Positions 33,831 to 45,096 of a stretch of DNA of 64,000 bases are shown here, in pieces. The DNA comes from Leguminivora glycinivorella. Lineage: Eukaryota; Arthropoda; Insecta; Lepidoptera; Tortricidae. The notes beneath the pieces are model-generated. The model saw only the letters and a list, made by a program, of their open reading frames with translations, was not told where the DNA came from and did not search any database. The DNA is taken from NCBI RefSeq assembly GCF_023078275.1, contig NC_062977.1:13413118-13477117 (forward strand). Direction: 5' to 3'. The position numbers were made by a program, and so were the translations under genes. Every line of letters starts with the position of its first letter. Position 1 is the first letter of the stretch.

Positions 33831-34619
33831 TACATATTTTTTCTGTCTCGAACAGTCAATGAGCGACAAAATGTTCTATTTCGCACAACTTTTGTGAATA
33901 TTTGTGTAAATAGCTAGTGTTTTGTATATATTTTTGTCTTTTTCTGTGTGTGTTGTGTACATAATTGTAATATACTGTACAGCTGAAGTTTTTACGCGTT
34001 TCATTCACCATCAGCGGCCCGATCACCTACAATGCGTAAGAAAACAGGACGACACTACGATGTTGCCACTTTTGAATTTGTATTCTTTTCAGGCAGGCTG
34101 TATTTAGCATTTCAGCGAGCCTCATTTGTTAGGATTATCTTGGTAAAGGGCCGACCGTTTGAACCGTAAAGTGAAAAGACAATGACTAGTCGTAAGGGTT
34201 TTTATTTTATGCGACGTCTTTGTGAACTGCTTTTAACGTCAATCTATGTACACTTTCTTGGTTCCGTTTAGCAATAAAGACCCGACCCTGGCGACCCTTA
34301 TATAATGTTTCTGATTGAAATAAATAAGTAATATTTAATGTTTCTTAGAAATATTTTTCAAATGAGTAAATAAAATCGTTTATTTCATTTAACAACAATA
34401 TTTACAATAAAATACTTAATTATATACAATATAAAACTTAATAATAACTATAAAAAACTAAAATATAACTAATTGAACTAAAAACTTAAAAATAAACTTA
34501 TAATAAATAATACTAACAGTTAAATAATAAGTAAGTACTGAAAAGATGAAAAAAAATACATATAAAGAAAACCCCATAGTGATAGTGATAAAAACACAAA
34601 GGAAAGCTGAGTTTCAATG
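33831..34619. other. AT-rich, unassigned
   Basis: 34370-34560 is very AT-rich and may be an old LINE tail. No gene is seen. Confidence 0.3.
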
Positions 34620-34903
34620 ACAATAGAACTAATACCAGGATTTGGCATAGACATTAGTTTTACGAAAGCAACTGCTATCTGACCTTCCAAACCAGTGGGC
34701 ATATATACTAGTCCCTTTTAGGATAGTTAAACTCCCTCAAGATTTTTTCTTTCATAGAAAAAAGATATTGGAAAATATGAAATGATATTTCATAAATAAT
34801 GTAGGTATATTATAAACAACTCATTTGTACGGACGGGTTTTGAATCTGCGACCTCCGGATCGAAAGTCGCCCATTTTTCCCGTTTTTTTAGGCCACCAGC
34901 GCG
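34620..34903 (-). mobile_element. Diverged SINE, minus strand
   Basis: On the minus strand the head GCGCTGGTGGCCTAA and the region GACCTCCGGATCGAAAGTCGC (plus strand), with a B-box-like TTCAAAACCCGTCC (minus), are recognisable. The body AAGGTCAGATAGCAGTTGC and ATGCCAAATCCTGGTATTAG follows. It is an old copy of the family at 28996-29308, with a decayed middle. Confidence 0.72.
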
Positions 34904-35299
34904 TTTCGACAAAAGGTTTTTTTTTAAATTATTTTTTTCCTTGACTTCTGGGGTGTCGAAACTTATTGGCCCCAGAAGTCAAATTTATAAATACGCCCCT
35001 GCTTACAGTGGTTTAGGTAGGTACTAAAATAATCTGAAGGATAGAACATTTCGTAACCTGAAGAAGAAACTTTGGTTTGCCCAGTCACTAGCCAATTGTG
35101 TCTTTACATAATAGGTATTTAAGCCGCTAAGTGCTACGTAGGAACAAAGTACGAAGTTAAAAAGCGTTCATTTAAAATAAAGATTATCGTTAAAAGTTTT
35201 AACCGTGGTCTCGCGCAAAACTAAGTTAACTGGTGAAAACGCTTTTTCACTGAGGGGATACAGAAACTAGTTTTTAACTTGGGGAAATACTAGACTAAA
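34904..35299. other. Unassigned with a small hairpin
   Basis: TTGACTTCTGGGG at about 34942 and CCCCAGAAGTCAA at about 34970 form a 13 bp stem with a short loop. No gene is seen. Confidence 0.4.
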
Positions 35300-35531
35300 A
35301 TAGTACATTACGATACAAGTGCGTAAAAAAGGAAGTTCGAAACGAGTGGCGATAAATGAAAACACGACCGAAGGGAGTGTTTTAAATCGACACGAGTTAC
35401 GAATTTCCTTTTCGCACGTGTATCGTACGAAGTTTTTCAGTACAGATGAGCCTCCGAACTCCGAAGTTTCGACCTGGCATGAACCACTTCTCGCACTAGT
35501 GCGTAAAAAAACACCATCTGTACTGAAAAGG
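35300..35531. repeat. Palindromic dispersed repeat
   Basis: TACGATACAAGTGCGTAAAA pairs loosely with TTTTCGCACGTGTATCGTA around 35308-35433. A second pairing joins TTCAGTACAGATG at about 35438 with CATCTGTACTGAA at about 35516. Internal strings such as GACCGAAGGGAGTGTTTTAA are typical of a lepidopteran MITE-like family. Confidence 0.6.
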
Positions 35532-35571
35532 TTGTTTATTTTACCTTTGCTTCGAGGAGTAGTATGCTAAG

Positions 35572-35655
35572 TATCATCATCCTCCCTTGCGTTATCCCGG
35601 CATTTGCCACGGCTCATGGGAGCCTGGAGTCCGCTTTGACAACTAATCCCAAGAC
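35572..35655 (-). repeat. SINE 3' fragment, minus strand
   Basis: CATCATCCTCCCTTGCGTTA and the following GGCTCATGGGAGCCTGGAGT are the reverse complement of the last ~80 bp of the SINE at 28996-29308. Confidence 0.8.
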
Positions 35656-35843
35656 TTTATTTTATTTTATTTTTTTTATTTTATAGTAAGTATGTTAAAC
35701 TTATTTAAATTTTATAGATCCACGCTTTCCTGAGATATCGTTTTGCTGAGATATGGAACCCTAAAAACTTTATGTTAGTTGTGAGTCCTTGGATGCTATC
35801 GAAGGCGTCAGCAAATAAGCAAATAACTTTTTAACTGTGTTTG

Positions 35844-36160
35844 ACGACCGGTCTGGCGCAGTCAGTAGTGACCCTGCCTGCTGTGCCGCGGTCCCGGGTT
35901 CTTGGAGAAGATGAGAATCCCGTAAGATAGTAAGGGCATTTATATTGCTAACAATTATATAAACTACATAAATACAAAATGTGATGAGCACAGATATTTG
36001 TTCCTGAGTCATGGATGTTTTCTATGTATATAAGTATTTATATATTATATATATCGTTGTCTGAGTACCCACAACACAAGCCTTCTTGAGCTTACCGTGG
36101 GCCTCAGTCAATCTGTGTAAGAATGTCCTATAATATTTATTTATTTATTTATTTATTTAA
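35844..36160 (+). mobile_element. tRNA-derived SINE, second family (Metulj-like)
   Basis: The head GACCGGTCTGGCGCAGTCAG resembles an A box and GCGGTCCCGGGTTC a B box, although the B box is interrupted. The body GATGAGCACAGATATTTGTT, the string CACAACACAAGCCTTCTTGA and the end TCAGTCAATCTGTGTAAGAA lead into a (TTTA)n tail. I recognise the body as one found across butterflies and moths and similar to elements called Metulj in Heliconius; the name is from memory. Confidence 0.75.
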
Positions 36161-36545
36161 TGTTATTCTATAATAAAAGTTAAATCCGTGCAATACACAG
36201 CTGTTGCAAAGCAATCGTATGAGTTATTTATGAGAATGGATATATTTATCCAGGATTTTATTTGCTATTGCACCGACCGACAAGCCATGCATTCGATGAA
36301 TAAAATATACTATTATAGATAGTGTGCAGTCACAGCATAAACCTCGACCGTATTTATGGATGTCGTTTTGAAATAACGTTCTTTCTAGATCTAAATAGAT
36401 TTTGTAGTATTTTAGACTGACTGCTAACATGATGTTTCTTGTATAATCTTTATAAAAAGGTACACAGATTATAACCCCGCTATTTCTGACGTCACACTCG
36501 TAAGGAAAAAACGTTAGTGACGTTGGCAAAGAAATGTTTACTAAT
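36161..36545. other. Unassigned
   Basis: A 101-codon minus-strand frame at 36224-36529 lacks any recognisable motif. Nothing else is seen. Confidence 0.3.
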
Positions 36546-37140
36546 TTAAATTACTTTACTTACTTGACTGGCGCGATAACCTAAAATGAGTTTTGGCCTC
36601 CAACACAAGAGCCCCTTTGCTCGGTCTTGAGCGGTATCGCGCCAGCTTTCGCCGACGCCAAGCTCACGGAGGTCAACCTCCACTCTATCCGCCCAACGAT
36701 ATTTTGGGTGACCAGGCCCCGTAGCCGAATGGCATTTCTCCGACGCCAAACGAAAGCGATACGCCGCTGGCTCTGTCGCGCCAATACGCAAGCGCGATAG
36801 AGATAGATATCTACTAGCGCTTCGTTTCGTGAGCGTTTCGTGAGCGATTTGCCATTCGGCTAGCCACCAGGCCCCGTAGCCGAATGGCATTTCTCCGACG
36901 CCAAACGAAAGCGATACGCCGCTGGCTCTGTCGCGCCAATACGCAAGCGCGATAGAGATAGATATCTACTAGCGCTTCGTTTCGTGAGCGTTTCGTGAGC
37001 GATTGTGCCATTCGGCTAGCCACCCTGCAGGACGGCGTCCATTCGGTCTACCCAAGTAGGCTCTTTTGACTGCCCGATCTTCACTCATCCTTTCAAGGTG
37101 ACCCAGTCAACGGAGACGATGCGCTTTCAAGGAACTAGTA
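36546..37140 (-). pseudogene. RTE-like LINE C-terminal remnant, interrupted
   Basis: Minus strand, upstream part (about 37022-37122): LGHLERMSEDRAVKRAYLG then RPNGRRPAG. Downstream part (36546-36710): GHPKYRWADRVEVDLRELGV then ESWRDTAQDRAKG and a stop. Together these are the conserved end of an RTE-type ORF. The two parts are separated by a MITE dimer at 36711-37021. The remnant ends with TYR-ALA-SER-type residues before TAA. No polymerase motifs remain. It is better conserved than the remnant at 19847-19984. Confidence 0.8.
36711..37021. mobile_element. Tandem dimer of a GTAGCCGAATGGCA MITE
   Basis: Two nearly identical ~155 bp units (36711-36865 and 36866-37021) lie head-to-tail. Each starts AGGCCCCGTAGCCGAATGGC and ends GCCATTCGGCTAGCC, giving terminal inverted repeats. 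The dimer sits inside the RTE remnant, whose coding matches resume on both sides. A related single copy is at 44449-44615. Frames across it are repeat artefacts. Confidence 0.88.
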
Positions 37141-37777
37141 GCCGAGCCAAATATAATTTATATTAAACTTTTGGCAATATTAAATAATTAATATATTAAT
37201 ATTTTTTATTATCAGTTTAATATAATATAACATAGTCTGTAGTTCAGTAGGTACTACCTACGGTTACCACCGAAACAGTCAACGGCGACTCAGACAACAA
37301 GGTGTTTCACTGAATTTTCATCATACAAACAAATCTTCACAATTGTCATTATCTCTAAAACGATATCGAATTCAGAAAACTTTGAATGACATTGTAGTTT
37401 CCAAATGCGGTCACGTATTATTATGTTTGAAAACTGTCGAGTGTCGGGTTAGTTGTTCCCGTAACGTTATTGTTACTTACGGAAATTCATATGTATGGTG
37501 ACTTTGAGTTGGCTTGAATGTTCCGTCTAGTAGTTGAGGTGGTCTGTGCTCTACGACTAAATCTAATGAATGAATGAATATGAGGATCCTTATGGAAGGT
37601 AGAGTACTATAATGTCTATTTGCCTCAGAAAGTGAAAGCGGAGCTTTGTTACTACTTAAGATCACGGAAGCTACAAATGAATGCAAATATGCACTCCACA
37701 TTACTAACGAGTCTCAGTTCTAGATTGTTCTCATGTATGCTAGAACAGGTGAGTGCAAACAAAGAGAATGGATTTAG
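37141..37777. other. Unassigned, no gene seen
   Basis: AT-rich DNA without recognisable features. Confidence 0.35.
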
Positions 37778-38825
37778 ATAATTTTTAAGAAAAAAACCGC
37801 CGCTTTTGTGGTTCTGGTGAAAGGTACTTGCGAATGTTGCATTATGTACTTTAGAAATGTGTAGGTATTTTTTAAAACTGCTTTAAATGTAAATCTTTGA
37901 TTATTCGATGGAAACACAAATGAATATACGTATACCGTTAAGGTTTGAAGAGTTTCCTCATATCCTCATTAATCCGATATTCTATTATAAGAAATCGAGC
38001 TTGACAAAACTTGAAAACTCAATATGTAAGCATAACAAAGAGAACAAATCTCCTAACAAATAAAATATAAATGTGATTGTTCTGAACTTAAATGCATGCT
38101 GTTCCTATAAAAATACGAAAGTCACTATAAGTGTGCCGTTCAGATTTGAGTAGTTCAGTTCTGATCATCATCAGAAGTTCTACTGCACTGTTCTGAACGT
38201 AAACGCAAGCTGTTCTTATAAAAATACCAAAGTCATTATAAGCGTGCCGTTCAAATTTAAGGAGTTCCGTTCTGATCTTCATCAGCAGTTCCACTGCACC
38301 AAATGTCACTTTTCTGGACGTAAGTGACTGCTGTTCTTATAAAAATACCAAAGTCACTAAAAGTGTGCCGTTCAGATTTGAGGAGTTTCGTTCTGATCTT
38401 GATCAGCAGTTCCACTGCACCAAATGTCACTGTTCTGGACATAAGTGCATGCTGTTCCTATAAAAATACCAAAGTCACTATAAGTGTGCTGTTCACATTT
38501 GAGGAGTTCCGTTCTGACCATCATCAGCAGTTCCACTGCACCAAATGTCACTGTTCCGGACGTAAATGCTTGCTGTTCCTTTAAAACAAAAATCACCATA
38601 TGTATGCCTTTCAGATTTGAGGAGTTCCCTCGATCTCTCCAGGATCCCATCATCAGAAATGGGTTCTGATAAAAATGGGACCAATCTGTATGCATATACA
38701 TTCAATAAAAAAAAATTAAATCGGTCCAGTAACGGCGGAAATATCGTGGAACAAACATAAAAAAAAAGAATACAGACGAATTGAGAACCACCTTCCTTGA
38801 GATTTAAGGGCAGCGGTTAAAAATT
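37778..38825 (+). mobile_element. 121 bp-array TIR element, copy 3
   Basis: Same ends as at 5112-6635. The array (about 38088-38640) holds four to five more diverged units and shows no clear two-unit alternation. Multiple overlapping frames on both strands are array artefacts. Confidence 0.78.
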
Positions 38826-39079
38826 CTTGACAAAGTAGGTTTGTAGACATGTTGTTGCTATCTTTCGACACAGGGTTAAACCATTTAGAATCAGTTTTGA
38901 CAATTTGACCCATATTATTTGCTGATTTGTAATAAGATAGTTAGTTATGAATATTAGCACCATCTAACCGAGCAACAAACAAAGGCGTGGCGCCATCTAA
39001 ACGAACATAAATTCTACCTTAATAGTTCCGAGACACCTGACCGAGTTATATTTATATTGACTTTTAAAGGTGATAATTA
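38826..39079. other. Unassigned
   Basis: No feature seen. It ends at the TA target of the mariner (39078-39079). Confidence 0.4.
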
Positions 39080-40338
39080 TTGGGTTGGTAAGAAAGTAAT
39101 GAGCGAATCATAACCAATATTGTAATTTCTATTTAATTTATTATTTTAATCATTTATCAAAAATATAACGGCCTTCGTTATCTACTACTTGTCTCCATCG
39201 TTCTGGTAAAGAATGAATAGCATCGGCGAAGAAGTTCTTAGGTTTAGATTCAAAAAACTCAGCTATGTACTGTCGTAGATGGGCTTGATCATCGAACTTT
39301 TTTTCATTCAAGGCATTGCTTAGCGATCTGAACAATGCGTAATCCGTAGGTGCCAAGTCTGGAGAGTACGGTGGATGAGGTATCACTTTCCAACCTAGCT
39401 CCAATAGCTTTAGCCGAGTCACTTTTGCAATGTGTGGGCGAGCATTGTCATGTAAGAAAAAACTTTAGCATGCTGTGGACGATTCTGACAGATTTTTTGG
39501 TTTAAATTTTCAAGCTGATTACAGTATACTGATGCGGTAACAGTCATTCCACTTGGTAGGAGTTCCCAGTGAATAATACCATGAATATCCCACCAAACGG
39601 ACAGCATAACTTTTTTCGGGTGAGGCTCTGTTTTTGGTGCCTCTATTCCTTTTTCGTTTGGAGCTAGCCACTGACGTTTGCGTGTGTGATTTATATATAA
39701 GACCCATTTTTCATCTCCAGTGATAAGATGGTCCAACCAGTTGAATGTGCGGCGAAAAGACAGAAGTTGTATGCAGATATCGGCACGGCGGTTTAGTTGA
39801 TCTTTATCAAGTTCATGCGGTATCCAAACACTGTATTTGTAGTTTTTTCCCAACTCGTGTAAATGTGTTTCTATGGTGACATGAGAACAGCCTAACTCGG
39901 TAGCAAGAGTACAACTCGTTAGCCTAGGATCTCCTTCAATTAAGGTTTTTAATTTGGCTACATTAATCTTCACCGGTCGACCAGACTTAGGTTGATCTGA
40001 TAATGAAAAGTCGCCACTACAAAACCGCTGGAACCATCGTTTCGCCGTGGCCTCAGACACAACTTCAGGAGCAACACGCTGACATATATTAGTTATATTA
40101 CGCACTGCTTCGGCGGCTGAATGGCCAGACTGAAATTCATATAGTAAGCAATGCCTTACATGCACTTTTAATTCGTCCATTTTCTTCCTTATATTAGCTC
40201 GGCGACAGCTAGTGAATGACTGACGAGAAACTGTGCGACTCGCCCTTTATATACTTTCGACCATAGAAGATTCTAGAACTCTCTCAAAAATTTTATGTGG
40301 AATTCAATCGATCGCTCATTACTTTCTTACCAACCCAA
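39080..40338 (-). mobile_element. Mariner transposon with intact ends
   Basis: This is 1259 bp, usual for mariner. Near-perfect terminal inverted repeats begin TTGGGTTGGTAAGAAAG on both ends. TA flanks both sides (39078-39079 and 40339-40340), the standard target duplication. The terminal sequence resembles the mellifera subfamily as I remember it. The transposase is frameshifted, but the ends look usable by a transposase supplied in trans. Confidence 0.95.
39150..40180 (-). pseudogene. Mariner transposase, single frameshift
   Basis: Translation starts at the ATG at 40180. The N-terminal half has the paired helix-turn-helix DNA-binding region. WIPHEL lies near residue 120 and the first catalytic Asp in TGDEKW near 156. 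After about residue 243 the frame breaks. The second catalytic Asp (HDNARPH) is recoverable only in the neighbouring frame. The third, in YSPDLAPTDY, is in the downstream frame 39150-39422. The break is at the A-run 39457-39462 (T-run on the coding strand), consistent with loss of one base there. DD34D spacing is kept across it. Otherwise nearly intact, so either a recently dead copy or a homopolymer sequencing error. Confidence 0.93.
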
Positions 40339-40340
40339 TA

Positions 40341-40992
40341 TATTACAATACATAACTATTATAATATTTATATAATCAAAATTTTAGCTGTGTATCCATT
40401 AGATATATGTATAGGCGCGGCAGAGGTGCTTACTTAAAATTATCTGAACACCCATTGCATTGAGCGTGTTCAGATTTTTATGAATACGTGGCATCTCCGA
40501 TATAGGTATTTGAACGCGACTGTACAAGTTTGGCCCGTAGTATCGATAACGTCTCAAAATTAAAAGTTTTCAAGTTTTGACATCTTTGCCAAGGAAGGTT
40601 GCCAAAGAAGTCTGTAATTGGAATAATTGTAAAGAAGTTGACGAAGTTTAGGATTAAATTACTGGTTAAAAGTTGCTTATAGGAAATTCAATAGGTTTGG
40701 CGCACAGGTAATGAAATCCTTGGGAGTAAATAGTATGACAGAATATCTATACAGATTGACTTACTTAAGGATTGATGATTAGGTATTAAAGTTTTTTTTT
40801 TCCTAAAAGCTTGAGTACGGAGTATCATTCATTAATTCACCATTAATTTATTTATTATTGTGTTCAAATTTACTTTAATGAGGATATGACATCTCTCACA
40901 GCACCGTTTCTAGATGTTTGTAAAATAATACCTATACATAGTATAAAAGCAAAATCAGTTACATATTTACAACAATGTGAAAATATAATAAT
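40341..40992. other. Unassigned
   Basis: Spacer between the mariner and the next transposon. No gene is seen. Confidence 0.4.
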
Positions 40993-42906
40993 TCGTCGCT
41001 GCGCGTGCAAAATTCGCTATGTGATTTTTAACGATTTTTCGTTTTCAATGCCATTTTAAACCTTATTTTTAAATACATATGCTCCAAAAACAACGTCGAG
41101 CTCATTTCAGTATTACAGGTTTTATCAAAAGTAGGTATGTGATGCCCATACATTGAATGTTCCTCCTATAATCGCTAACTGCAATAAATCACATAACTAC
41201 ATTATCTTCTTATAACAGCAGTTTTGGAATTGCGCCTGCTATATGAATTATGACACATAGCTATATTTTCGGAAATATTGTATAAAAAGATGTGTTAGAT
41301 GTTTGTGCCCGATTTGTACAATCTCATACACAGCGATAATTTTGTACTATTTGTAGAAATCGTGAATGTTTCCAGATCGTGTGTTTTGCGTCACATAGCA
41401 GGCTTTTCTTATAAAAATCTAGCCTACTCTCTTAAAACTTGTTTAAATGGTGTAAGGTAGGTGGGTTTGTAGTCAATTATAACCTCTATAAATGAGAAGA
41501 GTGTAGTTTCCCTTTTTATTGAGACTATGTCTGAAAGTACTCACTCTGACCGAATAGTTATTTTTTAATATTTGTTAAAAATAAATCATTTCAAATTGAT
41601 TTTTAAGATTAACTGTCAGAAATTTATTAGTGTTTAGTATACTGACAAATTTCGTGTAGGGTTCAGTGCGTGTAAACGTATATTACAAACTATCGAAATA
41701 CGATAAAGTTATGCTAAGTAACTCAAAAACATAGCAAGTGATTTAACATTGCATTGGTAAGACATCGTTTTGTATGAAATTTTGTGTGATAAGATCTATC
41801 TATCCTTTCTGGAAACATTTTAAAATAAATAAATGAAAATAAAATGTTTAATAAATGAAAAAAAGCTGACTTGAGAAATCACACAAAGTTTTGAGTGACA
41901 AAGATTGTTTATCGTTTTCGGATCAAGAAAGAAAAATGGAACCCTTATACAATTATGTACTTTCTTGTCAATCCATTTATCAATTTGTCAATATTCTTTA
42001 TTTCGGAAAAACCCTATACTCAAGTGTACTGTACCGTTCCTTGAAGCTGTAAAAAAACCTTATTTCTAAGTAAATACAACATACCTTAATTGAGTTGAAA
42101 AAAAATCTACACTCTCAAGGAAGTCAAAATTAATAGGGTACTTCCGGTTGACCTAAACTATGAAATTTGGAAAATAAATCGTATTACACCATACATGATT
42201 ATTAATATAGTTGTGAGAAAAAAAAAAATAGTAAAATATACACGTAACCTTCGGTGTTCGAGCCAGACTAGCATTTATCCAGTTTTTTCAAGTTAAAAAA
42301 TGTATAATGAAATCTTATTCAATACATAAATGTTTACATAATACCACATTGAGCAACTTTGTAACTGAAATAACCTCCATTCATAAAAATTTATGGAAAA
42401 AATATATTATTATAGTTGTAATATATTGGTAGTAATATATTAATTTAATCGAGTTTTTTATTATAGTATTGTGTATTAAGCTTATAGTATTAAATCATGT
42501 TTTTTTCTGAAATAATTAATTCGAAAATGAATTGCTAAATTACAAATAAACAACAACATAGTTAATTCAAATCATATGATTAAATAACCATGTGACGATA
42601 AAGTGCACAAATTGTATTTTGTTCCTTAAGAATAAAATCTAGTTAAGTGATTGTAAGACACATACCGGTTTTTTATGACTCAAATTATAATCGCTATGTA
42701 ACATATTTATGAAAAAATATTTTTTTAACCTTATAATAACTGAAATAAAATTTCAAGCTATTTCTTAATGTATGCAAAAGTGAAAATACTTATGCCATAA
42801 AAATATTGATTTATTTATGTTCAATAATTGCCGAAATAAACAGTTTTTTGTGTCTCCTGTAAAGTAGGTTAAAAATACATAGCGAAATTTGCACGCGCAG
42901 CGACGA
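40993..42906. mobile_element. 1.9 kb non-coding element with ~37 bp inverted termini
   Basis: The left end TCGTCGCTGCGCGTGCAAAA, then TTCGCTATGTGATTTTT, matches the right end in reverse with about three mismatches. The interior is AT-rich, has no frame above 60 codons, and repeats variants of TCACATAG/CTATGTGA. I cannot define a target duplication. It is a long non-autonomous DNA transposon of unknown superfamily. Confidence 0.7.
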
Positions 42907-43972
42907 TATGCGGCTTTCCATAACAGAACAGTCAAATCTTTATGCTGCAAATAAATTAGGTCCTTTATCGCCAATTCTAAAAAAAGACCTTTATTCTAAT
43001 AAATTAGTTATGAGGACCTTTAGACATGGGACGACACGTATAATACAGTGCTTCGTTCGTTGCTGTGTGCGTTTAATAAAGCTTCACTGTTAATAAGTTT
43101 TTTAAATGCACCATCAACTAAAAGGAAATAACAGTATTGCGTGCTCAATCAATCCATTTTTATGTTTACTTCGTGACTTCATTTGGAACCAAATCGACCT
43201 ATAAATATTGAAGTAATAAACTCAAATAGATATTAACCTAATGATAATGTGTCGTCGATTTGTCTTGAAGGGAAAACAATTTTATTATGGCTACGTTTTG
43301 TTGTGATTCCTCGCTGTTGAAAATAATGCTACTCGTATTGCTTTTTCTGTAATAATTTCTTATAAATACATACTGATGAGTCATTCTACTCTACATTTTT
43401 ATGAATAGAATATACTTACGGGTCGTGGGATTACCACGTGGGGTCGTGGAACGACCATGACAAATAAAATAAATAATAACATCCATGACTCAGGAACATA
43501 CCTATGTGGTGATAAGTAGCTACAAAATAAATAAGGATGTAAAAAAAATATAAAATTTTATTTCGAATTTTTTCCTATCGAGTTTTCTTTTTAACTAATT
43601 GAAACCGCACAACGAAGATGTAGGTATTGCATATAGGTACAGTACCGATACAATAGTCGTTATATGAAAAAGATACTCGTACTTATAAGAGGAACATTAA
43701 CAATACGATAAAAATGATTTTATTTTTATTACACCAATCATATCTTGAAAAATGGGGACCGTCTCCAATCTCATATTTTCTGAATGGTCTCACATTATTA
43801 AAAGTGTCCAAATCCCTTTTCTTCGCCATCTACTTACTTGATAGCTGTCGTGGTTTCTCATCATTCCACTGTAATTTGATTTATGATCGTAGTGGTATAG
43901 GATGTTTAATTTATTTTTTTCTACTCCCGAACTGTTGTTCGTCATTTACAGGGTCGTCCATAGATCTTTAAA
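42907..43972. other. Unassigned, no gene seen
   Basis: AT-rich, with a GTCGTGG duplication near 43421-43450 and a SINE scrap (ATCCATGACTCAGGAACAT, minus strand) near 43481. No coding evidence. Confidence 0.35.
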
Positions 43973-44075
43973 AGCCATGCGCGCAGTATCAAAAACACTG
44001 AAAACGCATTGTTTGGCTCTGTAACCATGGCAACGCATTGTTATAACGATACTGCGCGCGTGCGCGGGATGGCTT
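43973..44075. repeat. Inverted repeat with GCGCGCAGTATC arms
   Basis: AGCCATGCGCGCAGTATC at the left pairs with GATACTGCGCGCGTGCGCG and GATGGCT at the right. AACGCATTGTT is repeated inside. It looks like a MITE abutting the large transposon that starts at 44107. Confidence 0.55.
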
Positions 44076-44448
44076 TGGGCAGCTGCGCTGACAGTGCAAA
44101 CACTGCCCTTCCGACGCATATGACCAAAAACGCAAAAGGCCAATACGACATTTTTGGCGAATCGAGTGTTTTAAGCTCTTCAATACGTAATTGACCATAT
44201 TAGTAAATTACCAAAAACGCAAAAGACCAAATCGTCATTTTTGGCGAATTGCGTATTTAAACTTATCAGTCCGTGAATGATGGTGTTCAGTAATTGACCA
44301 AAAACGCAAAAGGCCAATTCCTTCATTTAGGCTAATCGCGTAATAATTGAAAATGTTCAATCATTTACTTTTATCATCATGTCGACACATCTCAATTGAT
44401 GGCTGTAAAACTTTAAATATGAAAATACTAGCAACTACCATGTGACCG

Positions 44449-44615
44449 GCCCTGGCCCCGTAGCCGAATGGCATTTCTCCAACGCCAAACGAAAACGAAA
44501 CGTAGTCCGGCTCTGTCGCGCCAATACGCAAGAGCGATAAGGATAGATATCTACTTGCGTTTCGTTTCGTGAGCGTGTCGTGAGCGTTTGTGCCATTCGG
44601 CTACGCACCCAGGGC
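44449..44615. mobile_element. GTAGCCGAATGGCA MITE, single copy
   Basis: Termini GTAGCCGAATGGCA and TGCCATTCGGCTAC are perfect inverted repeats. The pairing extends imperfectly outward to GCCCTGG/CCAGGGC. It is the same family as the dimer at 36711-37021. Confidence 0.85.
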
Positions 44616-44960
44616 ACGAAGCTGGATCCGCGCTTGACTATACTGGCCAAATGGAATCCATATATGAATAAGTATTCATTGAATGCTCACCAGGACTTTA
44701 ATCAAGAATACGCTCAAGACATAGTTCGCATTATGAGAGGAGCTATTTTGTTAATCAATTCAACAGTGTTATCTGTTCTTCACATAAATAAATATTAAAA
44801 TTATACTCATAGAAAAACTGCATTTTGTTATTATTTTGTCATTGCCAATATTTGGACCTGGATCTCGTATCTGAGTCTAGCGTTTTACTTGTCGGAATAA
44901 TTGGTTCCATTGGAAACAAATCAACCATCATGGAACCAAGTGCAAACATGCCGGTTAAAT

Positions 44961-45020
44961 AAAAAAAAACCGACCAAGAGCGTGTCGGGCTACGCTCAGT
45001 GTAGGGTTCCGTAGTTTTAG
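44961..45020 (+). repeat. GACG-tract element, 5' fragment
   Basis: Matches only the first ~60 bp of the elements at 30240 and 32685 (CCAAGAGCGTGTCGGGC, then AGGGTTCCGTAGTTTT). Confidence 0.8.
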
Positions 45021-45096
45021 GGCGAGAAAATCATAAGCTTTTTCGAAGCCCCCATGTTTACTTCACTTGCGTTCTTTGAGTTCTTCATTAGCCATT

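Noticed and set aside
36224..36529. 101-codon minus-strand frame as a gene
   Set aside because: No motif, no splice context, and it lies between a SINE and a LINE remnant; length is within chance for this composition.
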